From contig DUTL01000005.1 in the NCBI GenBank assembly GCA_012842105.1, positions 1 to 7,527 on the forward strand: DNA of 7,527 nt, in the 5' to 3' direction. Both the position numbers and the translations under genes were made by a program. The stretch is from Candidatus Fermentithermobacillaceae bacterium (GTDB lineage Bacteria > Bacillota > Sulfobacillia > Fermentithermobacillales > Fermentithermobacillaceae). Under the pieces are notes generated by a model. That model was given only the letters and a program-made list of their open reading frames with translations. It searched no databases and was not told the DNA's origin. Numbering within the stretch: the first letter of the stretch is position 1; each line of letters begins with the position of its first letter. Positions 1 to 6,661 of this stretch are shown here, one piece after another.

Positions 1-506
1 ATGAAAGGCTTCAGCTGATTGGTAGCGTCCCGGGCAAAATCTTTCAGCGGGCCTACCATTACCAGGGATCCTGAAATCCCATCGCCTGTCTGCCATGGAG
101 CCGAGATAGCGACTTCATCTTGTCCCGCCAGCGGAAAGTCAAATGAGTTGATTTCTCCGGTTTCGATTGTGGATTTGAGCATTTTCGATTCAATGACTTC
201 TCCGACCAACGATTCCTCGCCGGAGGAGTCTACAACTATAGTATTGTCGGGGCCAATGATAAGCACACGCATTCCGGTGTTGTAGCCAATCCAGGCTGCC
301 ACTTCCTGGCAAGTTTCGTTATCCTCGGCAGGCACCTTCAAATCAGCGATGGCGTTCGCCAACTGTTCAGCGCTAAGTTTGACCTGTTCAGCCGAAGATT
401 CGAGGAAATGATTCTGAATTAGCCGGGTTTCAATCGCTCCCATGGACATGATTATGATAAGACTCAAGGCTACCAGTATTGCCACTGTTTTTGATCTAGA
501 AACCAT
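1..506 (-). CDS. N-terminal part of a membrane sensor protein, probably a sensor histidine kinase (partial at left edge)
   Basis: Reading the minus strand from an ATG at 504-506 gives 168 residues with no stop before the window edge, so the C-terminal part lies outside. A good ribosome binding site (AAGGAGAA, plus positions 518-525) sits 11 bases upstream and supports this start. Residues about 7-24 (TVAILVALSLIIIMSMGAI) form one membrane segment or signal anchor after a short basic N-terminus. Residues 25-163 look like an extracytoplasmic sensor domain: helical at 28-56, then a pattern MRVLIIGPDNTIVVDSSGEE at 79-98. This resembles the beta-strand core (R-V-x-I-I-x-x-D/N-x-x-V-x-D-S) common in the periplasmic or extracellular domains of PhoR/WalK-like histidine kinases. 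The segment KDFARDATNQLKPF at the edge would lead into a second membrane helix. No kinase, HAMP or methyl-accepting domain is visible, so a chemoreceptor or other transducer remains possible. It follows the ATPase gene on the same strand after a 355-base gap, so it probably has its own promoter. Confidence 0.8.
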   Translation of the reverse strand, partial: MVSRSKTVAILVALSLIIIMSMGAIETRLIQNHFLESSAEQVKLSAEQLANAIADLKVPAEDNETCQEVAAWIGYNTGMRVLIIGPDNTIVVDSSGEESLVGEVIESKMLKSTIETGEINSFDFPLAGQDEVAISAPWQTGDGISGSLVMVGPLKDFARDATNQLKPF

Positions 507-569
507 CCTGTAACCACTTCTCCTTAAGCATGTTTTGATTGCTCAGATTGTTTTCGTGTTGTTCCGCGT

Positions 570-601
570 AACACTAGCCTTCATTATCTCACTTATGTCA
601 A
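570..601 (-). promoter_or_regulatory. Possible promoter for the sensor gene
   Basis: On the minus strand a perfect -35 hexamer TTGACA lies at 596-601. Seventeen bases further is GCTAGT, which matches TATAAT at only three of six places. A better -10-like hexamer, GATAAT, lies inside that spacer, but it has no good -35 at the right distance. The site is about 90 bases upstream of the sensor start, in the right orientation. The strong -35 is the main support and the weak -10 keeps confidence low. Confidence 0.3.
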
Positions 602-656
602 CCCTGGTATAGCTGTACTATCATGGCGGTCCGGGAAGGATGCGACAGCAAGAAGT

Positions 657-886
657 CTGTCTGAAAAACATACAGCTTTTCGAAAACCGGTATGAAAATC
701 ATACAGCTTTCTAAAGAGCGGTAGTTATTTCATACAGCAGTCTGAAAATCACACTGGTTTTGGCTGAACCTGTCTGAAAAACATACAGCTTTCCGAAAAC
801 CGGTATGAAAATCATGCAGCTTTCTAAAAAGCGGTAGTTATTTCATACAGCAGTGTGAAAATCACACTGGTTTTGGCTGAACCTGT
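657..886. repeat. 113-bp tandem duplication overlapping the 3' end of the ATPase gene
   Basis: Positions 657-769 and 770-882 are head-to-tail copies that I aligned by eye base by base. They differ at four positions (680/793, 703/816, 716/829, 742/855), so 109 of 113 match, and the match runs on for four more bases to 886. The right-hand copy contains the last seven codons and TGA stop of the ATPase gene (862-864). The left-hand copy carries a silent duplicate of that tail, with the matching TGA at 749-751. Each copy has internal structure: units of about 31 bases begin near 661 and 692, a shortened one near 723 and another near 742. The shared core CATACAGC occurs at 669, 700, 731, 782 and 844, with a one-base variant at 813. 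Confidence 0.93.
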
Positions 887-3426
887 TGCATAGGAATCCA
901 TACCAGCAGGAGCGCGTTGACATAAATATCCTTCTTATATGGCCGTATAACATACGGTTCAAAAACTTCATTCAACGGGCTCAGTGTTTCAGACAATGCC
1001 GTGGTTTCCTGATGCAATTCGTCCTCCAGAGCCCGAAGCTGTTCACGGTACCTTTCGGCTGTTTCCTCACGGCGCGCAACATCGCTTTGATCTCTGGTAT
1101 ACCTGCTTGCACTTCTGGCGGTTGTAGTGGCCCTGCCTATAGTCGACTGGCTCAGTTTCTTGCTGCCTAGAAGTGAAGTTAGAAGAGTGGCTCCCACGGA
1201 GATAGCCGTCTGCATCTGCTGCTGCTTAGCTTGCATTTTCTGCCTCTCAACCGCGTCTTCAGCCGTCCGAAGCCTAGCTGCAGCTGAGTCGATTTTGGAA
1301 GCGTACTTCCTGCGAAGTGCATCCAGGGCTTCGTCCCGTTTCTCCCGGAAAGCCTGGTCCAGGCGCAGGCGGAAATCACGTTCCGATTCGCCGGGCATGG
1401 AGTATGTTTTCAACGTTGGGCTCATCATCAGCTCCACTTGCTGCGTCCTGTACAGCCAATCGGCAAACCCCTTTGCCCATGATGTGTAGTTCCTGGAGAC
1501 TTCGGCTGATGCAGGAAGAGGAGCAAAAGAAACACCTGTCACAGGTGATGTCTCAAGCTCCGAAATGGCAACATCAATCTCCAGGGCTTCATCCCAGTCA
1601 ATGCCCGGGGCTTCGTCTGACACAGGTGTGGCGAGGACGTAATCCCTGGACAGGTCCGTTTTGCTCTTTGTATCTCTGAAACCTACCAGTGCGCTGCCCA
1701 AGATCATAGGCATATAGATAAACCGGTCAATCCTGCCTCTTTCACGGATGGGAAGGAAATACTGCTTTATGCCGGGAGGCAGCACAGGGATATCAGTGAT
1801 TGCCGGCACAGGCACGCCGGGAACAGGAGTACCCGCTACAGGAATACCTGCTGCAGGCACATCAGGGACAGATTGAGCAGGAGTGCCAAAGCCCGGTGCA
1901 GCTGGAATACCTGTTCCGGGAAATACATACGAAACGCCGGCAGCAGCATCTGCATAGGGAATGCCTGCTCCTGGATAAGCGGGAACCCTGGCAGCAATCT
2001 GCGGTTCTACTACGGATTCCGTTAGTTGCGATATCTGATTCCGGGTAAGAGGCCCTCTAAGGTACGACATAACCCACCGGGTCTCGAATATGGTTGGTGC
2101 GTCATCGTGAACATTGTTCATCAGAAACACCCTTCGGCCTAACCCTGCAAGTATTTTCTCCATTTCACGCCTGTCGAACCTCATTCCCTGAGTGCCGGCT
2201 GCTCCTTCAAGCCCATCAAGCACCCGCATCTTGTCGCGCTCGGTCTGAAGCCGGCCGATGAACCAGGTCCCGGTGTTAGACAACCCTTTATAGTCAAGGT
2301 CCACGGGATTCTGAGTAGTGAGAAGCACCCCCAGCCCAAACGCCCTGGCCTGCTTGAGCAGCGTTAGCAAGGGTGCCTTTGAAGGAGGGTTGGCGACCGG
2401 CGGGAAGTACCCTGCAATTTCGTCCATGTAAAGTATTGCCCTGAGGCTGGTAGTGCCCGGCTGAACCCGGGTCCAGCTTAAAACGTGGTTGAGCAGCAGT
2501 GCTACAAAAAACATCCTTTCGGTATCGCTCAGGTGGGCTATTGAGAATATTGACACCCTGGGTTTTCCTGAAGGTGTGTGCAAAATGCTGTCTATGTCCA
2601 ACGGTTCTCCTTGCATCCACGGGGCGAACCCGGGTGCTGCAAGGAGATTGTTGAACTGAATTGCCAGCTTGAAACGCTCACTTGCCGGGAAGAACGACTC
2701 AAGGCTCATTACGCCAATTTGGTTGAACGGCGGTGCATTAATTTGCTGTATAAGCGTGGGCAGATCCAGGTCAATGCCTTGCTGCCAGGCACTATACAAT
2801 ATGTTTGACATCAAGATATGTTCGCGGCTTTGGATAGGATCAGCCGTAATTCCGATTAACCCTAACAAGCTGCTTGTAGTTCCCGTAACCCGCTCCGTAA
2901 GAAGTTCAGTATCTTCTATAATTGCCCTGGGAGGAGCTGAAAATGATTTGAGAATGGAAACCGGGATTCCCGCAGTGCTTCCAGGAGTGTATATTGCAAA
3001 CTCGGCGGCGTTCTTAAGGCGCCTGATGCGTTCGCCATCCTGCCCCCAGGAGGCCAGGCCTTTTTTCCAGAGTTCGGCCTGGGCTACGGCGTAGCCGTCA
3101 GGGGAAAGATTCTTCTTTCTTGCGTCGTCTTCATTTATCCATGGCCGGAAATCTTCAGGGCTCAGGCCCGGGAAAGTGAGCAAGAGGTTTGCCATGTCTC
3201 CTTTTGGGTCAATGATTATCGCAGGAATGCCATCGATGGCGGCTTCTTCCAGAAGTGCAATGCACAAACCGGTTTTGCCGCTTCCTGTCATCCCCACGCA
3301 TACCCCATGAGTAACCAGATCCTTGGAATCGTACAAAATGAGCCCTTCCTGAGGTGTTCTCGTGGCTTGGTCATAAGGACGCCCCAGGTAGAACACTCCT
3401 AACTTCTCATAATCATATGGATTCAT
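862..3426 (-). CDS. HerA/FtsK-like P-loop ATPase with Pro/Gly-rich linker and C-terminal coiled coil
   Basis: This is an ATPase of about 854 residues; residue numbers below count from the GTG at 3429. The N-terminal 460 residues form a HerA/DUF87-type hexameric motor domain. The Walker A motif is GMTGSGKT (46-53), followed by IIIDPKGD (71-78), which is typical of the HerA branch. The Walker B motif is ILYMDE (332-337), and a sensor-type strand LLTTQNP lies at 369-375. RLQTERDKMRVLDGL (393-407) is a candidate arginine-finger region. Residues 477-553 are a low-complexity Pro/Gly/Ala/Val linker with recurring GIP/GTP/GVP motifs. Residues 555-690 form a second folded region. Residues 690-815 are strongly helical and charged, like a coiled coil, with a hydrophobic stretch near 741-755. 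The protein ends in a beta-like segment with LVWIP and a short extra tail encoded inside the 113-bp repeat. I recognise it as one of a conserved group of large HerA-like ATPases of unknown function. DNA translocation or remodelling is inferred from the motor domain only. No NurA nuclease or other HerA partner is beside it. GTG at 3427-3429 is an alternative start one codon upstream. Confidence 0.9.
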   Translation of the reverse strand: MNPYDYEKLGVFYLGRPYDQATRTPQEGLILYDSKDLVTHGVCVGMTGSGKTGLCIALLEEAAIDGIPAIIIDPKGDMANLLLTFPGLSPEDFRPWINEDDARKKNLSPDGYAVAQAELWKKGLASWGQDGERIRRLKNAAEFAIYTPGSTAGIPVSILKSFSAPPRAIIEDTELLTERVTGTTSSLLGLIGITADPIQSREHILMSNILYSAWQQGIDLDLPTLIQQINAPPFNQIGVMSLESFFPASERFKLAIQFNNLLAAPGFAPWMQGEPLDIDSILHTPSGKPRVSIFSIAHLSDTERMFFVALLLNHVLSWTRVQPGTTSLRAILYMDEIAGYFPPVANPPSKAPLLTLLKQARAFGLGVLLTTQNPVDLDYKGLSNTGTWFIGRLQTERDKMRVLDGLEGAAGTQGMRFDRREMEKILAGLGRRVFLMNNVHDDAPTIFETRWVMSYLRGPLTRNQISQLTESVVEPQIAARVPAYPGAGIPYADAAAGVSYVFPGTGIPAAPGFGTPAQSVPDVPAAGIPVAGTPVPGVPVPAITDIPVLPPGIKQYFLPIRERGRIDRFIYMPMILGSALVGFRDTKSKTDLSRDYVLATPVSDEAPGIDWDEALEIDVAISELETSPVTGVSFAPLPASAEVSRNYTSWAKGFADWLYRTQQVELMMSPTLKTYSMPGESERDFRLRLDQAFREKRDEALDALRRKYASKIDSAAARLRTAEDAVERQKMQAKQQQMQTAISVGATLLTSLLGSKKLSQSTIGRATTTARSASRYTRDQSDVARREETAERYREQLRALEDELHQETTALSETLSPLNEVFEPYVIRPYKKDIYVNALLLVWIPMQQVQPKPV

Positions 3427-3433
3427 CACATCG

Positions 3434-3440
3434 TCCCCTT
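3434..3440 (-). promoter_or_regulatory. Ribosome binding site deciding the ATPase start
   Basis: On the minus strand AAGGGGA precedes a GTG (3427-3429) and an immediately following ATG (3424-3426). The GGA end lies 7 bases from the ATG and only 4 from the GTG. The ATG is therefore the better start, although the proteins differ by just one residue. Confidence 0.6.
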
Positions 3441-3473
3441 GTCTTGCATCTTCGCCAATTCCAATTCGATAAA

Positions 3474-3799
3474 CTAAATACCAAGTGCTTCTTGAAGTTC
3501 AATCGTTTTACGAGCACCATCATCCTAGAACCCCATTTTTGCACTGCTTTTGCTTGTGTTTGTGCTCAGTCAGATCCAAGAATTGATCGTGTGTTGTCTC
3601 TGTCAAGCCTTCAAAAAACTTTATTTACCTTAGCCATGTCGGCATCTTGTAGTGTATCATTTCGGTATTTCATGCTGATTTCGCCAATGCCGAATGCTAT
3701 TCCTCTTTTGAGGTGGTTCTGTTCAAAAATCATTTCGTGTCTCGAAAGAAGGAACTGCAAGAGGGTTTGTGGAATGGGGGAATGAGTCAATGTGGGAAA
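3474..3799 (-). pseudogene. Possible frame-broken ORF in the divergent intergenic region
   Basis: The 400-base gap between the two divergent genes is AT-richer than its surroundings. On the minus strand it shows three consecutive open stretches in different frames. The first, from 3799 down to a TGA at 3611-3613, is 62 codons and contains an ATG at 3731-3733 (MIFEQNHLKRGIAFGIGE...). A shift at the T6 run (plus positions 3613-3618) continues as FEGLTETTHDQFLDL... to a TGA at 3520-3522. A further shift continues as DDGARKTIELQEALGI to a TAG at 3474-3476. The composition looks protein-like, but I recognise no family, and no strong ribosome binding site precedes the ATG. It may be the relic of a small gene that once preceded the ATPase, or chance. 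No convincing sigma-A promoter for either flanking gene could be picked out here. Confidence 0.22.
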
Positions 3800-3832
3800 T
3801 CAAACAAACCAAGAAAGAGGTGACTTCTCTGT

Positions 3833-5209
3833 ATGAAGGACATATTAGGAAGCGCTGTCAAATTGGCAGGTGTGGACTACTGCGAAATCCGGTTTGAAGA
3901 AAGCGAGCTGCTTTCCATCAGCTACCAGGGCAAAGGCCTGGACAGGATCACCAGGGACACCCCGTATGGCGGAAATGTCCGGGCTCTTTACAAAGGCGGC
4001 TGGGGTTTCGCGTCGTTCAACAGCCTGGATGATCTTAAGGGCGCAGTAGAGTCCGCCGCCAAACAGGCCAGGCTTACCGGTGACAGGCAGGGAGGAGAGA
4101 GCAAACTCGCTCCGGCCCCTGTTGTGGAAGACGAGCACATACCTGAATACACCCTGGATCCCCGGGGGGTAAGCCTTGACGAGAAAATGAGGATTCTCAA
4201 CGGTTACCTTGACGCTATCCTGGGATATGATTCTGCAATAACCGCGGCTCAGATTGTCTACAATGAAAGGCTCAGCAATATTTACTTTGCAAATAGCGAG
4301 GGAACATATATCAAACAGGAGAAACTGGACATCGGTTCAAGCCTCGGAGCTACTGCCCGGAGGGGAATGACGACGGTTTCTAAGAGAATTGGCAGGGGCA
4401 GTTCAATAGGATTTGACTGCATGCTCAACGCCTACGATGATCTCAGGGAAGCCTGTGGTTTGGCTGTGAGATTGCTGGATGCTCCGCAGGTAAAGGCGGG
4501 AGTATACACAGTGGTTTGCGATCCGGCGCTGGCCGGGCTGTTTGTCCACGAGGCCTTTGGCCATCTCAGCGAGGCAGATAATGCGTACAAGAACCCGCAG
4601 CTGGCCAAAGCTATGACTTTAGGCCGCGTCCTGGGGCGGGATATCCTGACCATCTATGATACCGGAGAGTATTCCAAGAATCGCGGGTATCTCAAATATG
4701 ACGATGAGGGAGTAGCCACACGGCGTACGTACCTTGTGAAAGACGGGGTATTGGTTGGGCGCCTGCATTCACGCGAGACCGCAGGAATTATGGGAGAGGA
4801 GCTTACAGGCAGCGCCCGTGCTCTTAACTACACGTTCCCACCCCTGGTGCGTATGAGAAACACTTGTATTGCTCCCGGAGAGTCGAGCTTTGAAGATATG
4901 ATAAAAGACGTCAAACTCGGCTTGTATGCCGTCGGGTCAGGAGGAGGCCAGACCAATGGCGAGATGTTCAACTTCATGGCCGGCCATGGTTTCATGATTC
5001 GCGACGGCAAACTTGCTGAACTGGTGAAAGACGTCAAACTCATGGGCAATGTTTTCACTACGCTGGAAAATATCGATATGGTCGGCAACGATCTTGACGC
5101 CCGGGATGGCGCAGGCGGTTGCGGCAAAGGAGGGCAAATGCCCCTTCCAACAAGCGGCCTATGTCCATCAATCAGGATTCAAAACGTTATTGTGGGAGGT
5201 GGCAAGTAA
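3833..5209 (+). CDS. tldD: TldD zinc metalloprotease subunit
   Basis: The product has 458 residues, slightly shorter than the roughly 480 of enterobacterial TldD. TldD pairs with TldE/PmbA to form a cytoplasmic protease. In E. coli the complex matures microcin B17 and degrades the unfolded antitoxin CcdA, cutting peptides that thread into its inner chamber. The N-terminal alpha/beta region spans about residues 1-215. The zinc-binding motif HEAFGH is at 239-244, with H239 and H244 as ligands and E240 as the catalytic residue. It is followed by LSEADN, as is usual in the family. The third expected ligand is C430 in the family-typical GGCGKGGQ near the C-terminus. LYAVGSGGGQTNGEMFNF (364-381) and the ending NVIVGG are also typical. 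All catalytic residues are present, so it should be active. The ATG at 3833 has a well-spaced AAGAGGTGA ribosome binding site (about 3814-3822). It is the first gene of a two-gene operon with tldE and is divergent from the ATPase gene. Confidence 0.96.
   Translation: MKDILGSAVKLAGVDYCEIRFEESELLSISYQGKGLDRITRDTPYGGNVRALYKGGWGFASFNSLDDLKGAVESAAKQARLTGDRQGGESKLAPAPVVEDEHIPEYTLDPRGVSLDEKMRILNGYLDAILGYDSAITAAQIVYNERLSNIYFANSEGTYIKQEKLDIGSSLGATARRGMTTVSKRIGRGSSIGFDCMLNAYDDLREACGLAVRLLDAPQVKAGVYTVVCDPALAGLFVHEAFGHLSEADNAYKNPQLAKAMTLGRVLGRDILTIYDTGEYSKNRGYLKYDDEGVATRRTYLVKDGVLVGRLHSRETAGIMGEELTGSARALNYTFPPLVRMRNTCIAPGESSFEDMIKDVKLGLYAVGSGGGQTNGEMFNFMAGHGFMIRDGKLAELVKDVKLMGNVFTTLENIDMVGNDLDARDGAGGCGKGGQMPLPTSGLCPSIRIQNVIVGGGK
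5194..5200 (+). promoter_or_regulatory. Ribosome binding site for tldE inside the tldD 3' end
   Basis: GGGAGGT sits 8 bases before the ATG at 5209-5211 and also encodes part of the VGGGK tail of TldD. It fixes the tldE start at 5209 and rules out the in-frame upstream ATG at 5119, which would read through tldD in another frame. The TAATG stop-start overlap suggests coupled translation of the two subunits. Confidence 0.85.
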
Positions 5210-6489
5210 TGGCCGTCGCATTTAAGAACCTTCCTAAGGATGCTCAAGCAGAGATTCACCGTAGGACCACTCGCTCTTGGGGCGTAAGGTTTCAGAACAG
5301 TATGTTCGAGGGTACCAGCCACAGCAGCCATGACCTCAAGACCCTGAGGTTAATCAAGTCGGGCAAAATGAGTGTCGCTACCGGCACCAAGCCGGGCTCT
5401 GAAGATGAATTGCTTAAGAGCGCATTGGAACTTTCCAAGTACGGTACATCTGTAGGCTACGATTTTCCGGGCGCTTCAGAGTTTGAGGAGATTGAGCTGG
5501 CAAATTCAGATGTGGTTGAAATAGATTTCCCGGAAATGATAGACATTGGCGATGATCTGTTACAGTCCATTCTTAGAGTTGATAAGAATGTGAGGGCTTC
5601 GGCTTCCGTTGGGGCTCAGGAAGTAGAGGCGAGCCTCGTCAACACCAATGGGTTTTCCGGGAAATATAAGAAAACGGTGTTCCGGGCAAGCCTTGGCGCC
5701 CAGTATATTCAAGGCGACGACTTTCTCAGGTTCGGTGAGTTCAAATCTTCCTGGGCAAATGATATTGACTACGATGACCTCAAGAAAGAAGTTATCCGGC
5801 TGTTTGAGTGGGCGAAGGAAACCACTGACATAAAGGCCGGAACCTATCCTGTAATCTTTGCCCCAGGGCAAGTTGGGCATCTTACCCGCCCGTTCATCGC
5901 CTCGCTAAACGGCAAGGCGGTTACCCGTGGCATATCGCCACTTGAGGAAAGAATCGGCCAGCAGCTTCTTGATCCCAGGGTTACTTTGATTGATGACGGA
6001 ACCTTGCCTCGGGAAGTTTCAAGTGTGCCCTTCGACCGGGAAGGGGTTCCGACGCAAATGAACGTGCTTATAGACAAGGGAGTGCCGAAACAGATACTGA
6101 CTGATCTTGAGACTGCAAAGCAGCTGGGGTCGAGATCTACAGGCAACGGCCGGGGAACCGGGCCCGAACCTCACAGGGTAATCCTGTTGCCGGGGGAGGT
6201 ACCTCTCGAGCAGCTAATCGCTGACATTGGCCTTGGCGTAATTGTCTTTGGCACAATGGGTGCATGGACAGGCAACCCGTTTGGCGGTAACGTGTCGGGT
6301 ACGATTTCCCTTGGGTTAAAGATTGTCAACGGCAAGATCGCAGGCAGGGTAAAAAACTGCATGTTTTCGATGAACTCCTTTAAGCATTTCAAGGATCACC
6401 TGATTGGGTTCAGCAAAGAGGTCAAGGCGGCAGGCGGCGCTACTTATCCGTATGTTGCTCTGGATGACGTTGTTGTGACAACCGGGTAA
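5209..6489 (+). CDS. tldE: TldE/PmbA-like protease subunit (no zinc motif)
   Basis: The product has 426 residues, somewhat shorter than the 450 of E. coli PmbA. It belongs to the TldD/PmbA family but lacks the HExxxH motif. The equivalent segment reads VIFAPGQVGHLTRPF (215-229), so only the TldD subunit is expected to be catalytic and this one supplies the other half of the chamber. Supporting features are the N-terminal alpha/beta region (about 1-205), a region around LLDPRVTLIDDGTLPREVSSVPFDREGVPTQ (253-283) corresponding to the family's middle segment, and a C-terminal half with TGNPFGGNVSGTISLGLKIVNGKI (354-377). That last pattern closely matches the PmbA/TldE C-terminus. The start is set by the TAATG overlap with tldD. 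The conserved pairing and coupling strongly support a TldD-TldE heterodimer. Some genomes carry two non-catalytic homologues, so a strict one-to-one match with E. coli PmbA is not proven. Confidence 0.92.
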   Translation: MAVAFKNLPKDAQAEIHRRTTRSWGVRFQNSMFEGTSHSSHDLKTLRLIKSGKMSVATGTKPGSEDELLKSALELSKYGTSVGYDFPGASEFEEIELANSDVVEIDFPEMIDIGDDLLQSILRVDKNVRASASVGAQEVEASLVNTNGFSGKYKKTVFRASLGAQYIQGDDFLRFGEFKSSWANDIDYDDLKKEVIRLFEWAKETTDIKAGTYPVIFAPGQVGHLTRPFIASLNGKAVTRGISPLEERIGQQLLDPRVTLIDDGTLPREVSSVPFDREGVPTQMNVLIDKGVPKQILTDLETAKQLGSRSTGNGRGTGPEPHRVILLPGEVPLEQLIADIGLGVIVFGTMGAWTGNPFGGNVSGTISLGLKIVNGKIAGRVKNCMFSMNSFKHFKDHLIGFSKEVKAAGGATYPYVALDDVVVTTG

Positions 6490-6495
6490 CTTGAT

Positions 6496-6585
6496 GAACC
6501 ATCCGGGACGGTCCTAAATGTGTCAGGTTCCGTCCCGGATGGTTCTTAAGGCAGTCCCAAAGGTGACACATTTAGGACCGTCCCG
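6496..6585. repeat. Nested palindromic REP-like element
   Basis: Two perfect inverted repeats share one arm. The first pairs 6496-6511 with 6530-6545 (16 bp, 18-base loop). The second pairs 6504-6525 with 6564-6585 (22 bp, 38-base interior). They cannot both form, because bases 6504-6511 are needed in each. The element starts 6 bases after the tldE stop, between convergent genes. No T-run follows either stem, so it does not look like a normal intrinsic terminator. From memory, GGGACGG...TGTCA palindromes of this style are repeated between genes in several Firmicutes and are linked to IS200-like REP-associated transposases. No transposase is present here. Confidence 0.85.
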
Positions 6586-6661
6586 ACCGTTTCAGTTTTC
6601 AAGTTGCTTGCCCGAAGATGCAGGAAACACACGAACATGTGACAATTTGCCACTGCACAAC

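Noticed and set aside
657..886. CRISPR array
   Set aside because: The regular 31-base spacing is between similar, not unique, segments; there is no identical repeat alternating with distinct spacers and no cas gene.
3416..3526. A 36-codon minus-strand ORF (MMVLVKRLNFKKH...) overlapping the ATPase start
   Set aside because: It is short, has no proper ribosome binding site and ends inside the ATPase coding region in a different frame; another frame of the same stretch looks more protein-like.
3354..3785. A 143-codon plus-strand ORF across the ATPase start and the divergent region
   Set aside because: It runs antisense to the well-supported ATPase N-terminus, has a Cys/Ser/Phe-rich composition with no recognisable motif, and has no convincing ribosome binding site.
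3614..3832. Sigma-A promoter for tldD
   Set aside because: The hexamer pairs I could find (such as TTGAGG at 3708 with CATTTC 17 bases on) match consensus too poorly to report.
5119..5208. An upstream in-frame ATG that would lengthen TldE by 30 residues
   Set aside because: The extension lies in another frame of tldD, its composition (RQRRANAPSNKR) is unlike the family, and the TAATG start at 5209 has a strong ribosome binding site.
6496..6555. Rho-independent terminator for tldD-tldE
   Set aside because: The 16-bp stem is strong but is followed by TTAAGG and not by a T-run, so a standard intrinsic terminator is not supported.
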